A stretch of 64,000 nt of DNA, taken from the NCBI RefSeq assembly GCF_033096465.1, contig NZ_AP028156.1:618501-682500 (forward strand), in the 5' to 3' direction. Position numbers and translations under genes: made by a program. Under the pieces are notes generated by a model. It worked only from the letters and a program-made list of their open reading frames with translations. It searched no databases and was not told where the DNA came from. Positions within the stretch are counted from its first letter, which is position 1, and every line of letters starts with the position of its first letter. Positions 63,528-64,000 of the stretch are shown here, one piece after another. This DNA is from Blautia luti (GTDB lineage: Bacteria > Bacillota > Clostridia > Lachnospirales > Lachnospiraceae).

Positions 63528-64000
63528 ATGAAAGATACATTAATTCTTGCGATCGAGAGTTCCTGTGATGAAACAGCAGCTTCTGTTGTAAAAAACGGCA
63601 GGACAATTTTATCCAATGTGATCTCTTCACAGATCGCTCTTCATACTTTATACGGTGGGGTAGTTCCGGAAATTGCCTCACGTAAACATATTGAAAAGAT
63701 CAACCAGGTTATTGAGCAGGCCCTTGCAGATGCAGAGGTGACTTTGGACGATCTGGATGCCATTGGCGTAACTTACGGACCGGGACTGGTAGGTGCCCTT
63801 CTTGTAGGAGTAGCAGAAGCGAAAGCCATCGCCTACGCTAAGAAACTTCCACTGGTGGGAGTGCATCATATAGAAGGACATGTTTCAGCCAACTATATTG
63901 AGCATCCGGATCTGGAACCGCCATTTTTGTGCCTGATCGTATCAGGAGGACACACACATCTGGTGATCGTGAAAGATTACGGTGAGTTCGAAATTCTCGG
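63528..64000 (+). CDS. tsaD: tRNA t6A synthesis protein TsaD, partial at the window end
   Basis: The first 157 residues are present. The start [19 protein letters not shown], then [10 protein letters not shown] and the metal-binding [10 protein letters not shown] (HxxxH) and VSGGHTHLV motifs identify TsaD/Gcp. It transfers threonylcarbamoyl to A37 of tRNA, with TsaB and TsaE encoded 4-5 kb upstream. GAGGAATAAAAG precedes ATG 63528. The rest of the gene lies beyond the window. Confidence 0.96.
   Translation, partial: MKDTLILAIESSCDETAASVVKNGRTILSNVISSQIALHTLYGGVVPEIASRKHIEKINQVIEQALADAEVTLDDLDAIGVTYGPGLVGALLVGVAEAKAIAYAKKLPLVGVHHIEGHVSANYIEHPDLEPPFLCLIVSGGHTHLVIVKDYGEFEIL

Noticed and set aside
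1..64000. tRNA or rRNA genes
   Set aside because: I looked for CCA-ended cloverleaf ends and GTTCRA T-loops between genes and saw none that would fold; small ones could be missed by eye.

Overview
The window reads as a Lachnospiraceae-type Firmicute chromosome, close to Blautia, Dorea or Ruminococcus. Moderate GC, strong AGGAGG ribosome sites, an HPr kinase, a ROK glucokinase, a GreA/FtsH/UvrC housekeeping set and a typical gut-clostridial mobilizable element all point there. This placement is inference from gene content; no rRNA or tRNA gene is visible.

1-12.3 kb is accessory DNA. A MobQ-type mobilizable element runs from a minus-strand HTH regulator (1228-1854) through a RepA_N-like protein, a DUF3847 protein, a candidate oriT, two cargo genes (a membrane-anchored protein and a lipoprotein), a MobA/MobL relaxase, a CHC2 zinc-finger protein, a VapE-type ATPase and a large serine recombinase. 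Both the recombinase (TGG to TAG at 9520) and the regulator (early TAA at 1228) carry single in-frame stops, so the element looks recently immobilised. Next to it is an IS200/IS605-type insertion in which tnpA is deleted to a remnant while tnpB, with its full DED triad and zinc ribbon, and its 3' omegaRNA-like hairpins are preserved.

12.3-24.5 kb is transport. It holds an SNF-type sodium symporter behind a promoter and hairpin leader, an aldo/keto reductase fragment, a patatin-like lipase, SstT, an NCS2 uracil permease, a self-regulated YtrA-type GntR/ABC operon, and a cobalamin riboswitch with intrinsic terminator controlling a BtuFCD corrinoid importer.

24.7-32.3 kb holds the most unusual gene, a Tet(M)-like ribosomal GTPase fused to a Rae1/YacP-type NYN nuclease domain (24719-27481). 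It is followed by greA, then a phosphate block: 11-bp-phased Pho-box half sites, a Na/Pi cotransporter with PhoU domain, and a PhoB/PhoR-like pair.

32.4-45.8 kb has a lone solute-binding protein, a nucleotidyltransferase plus galE, a nitrilase preceded by a 34-codon ORF, a large acidic secreted beta-helix-type protein, and a complete Ugp-like glycerol-phosphodiester operon (HAD phosphatase, ATPase, two permeases, binding protein, GDPD).

46-64 kb is housekeeping: DUF1846 protein, ftsH, uvrC, hprK, glcK, a class A PBP with an acidic tail, YigZ, cyclophilin, tsaE-tsaB-rimI, a YfhO-type membrane protein converging on rimI with overlap, RNase Z, and tsaD running off the end. All functions are read from sequence motifs; no database search was possible.
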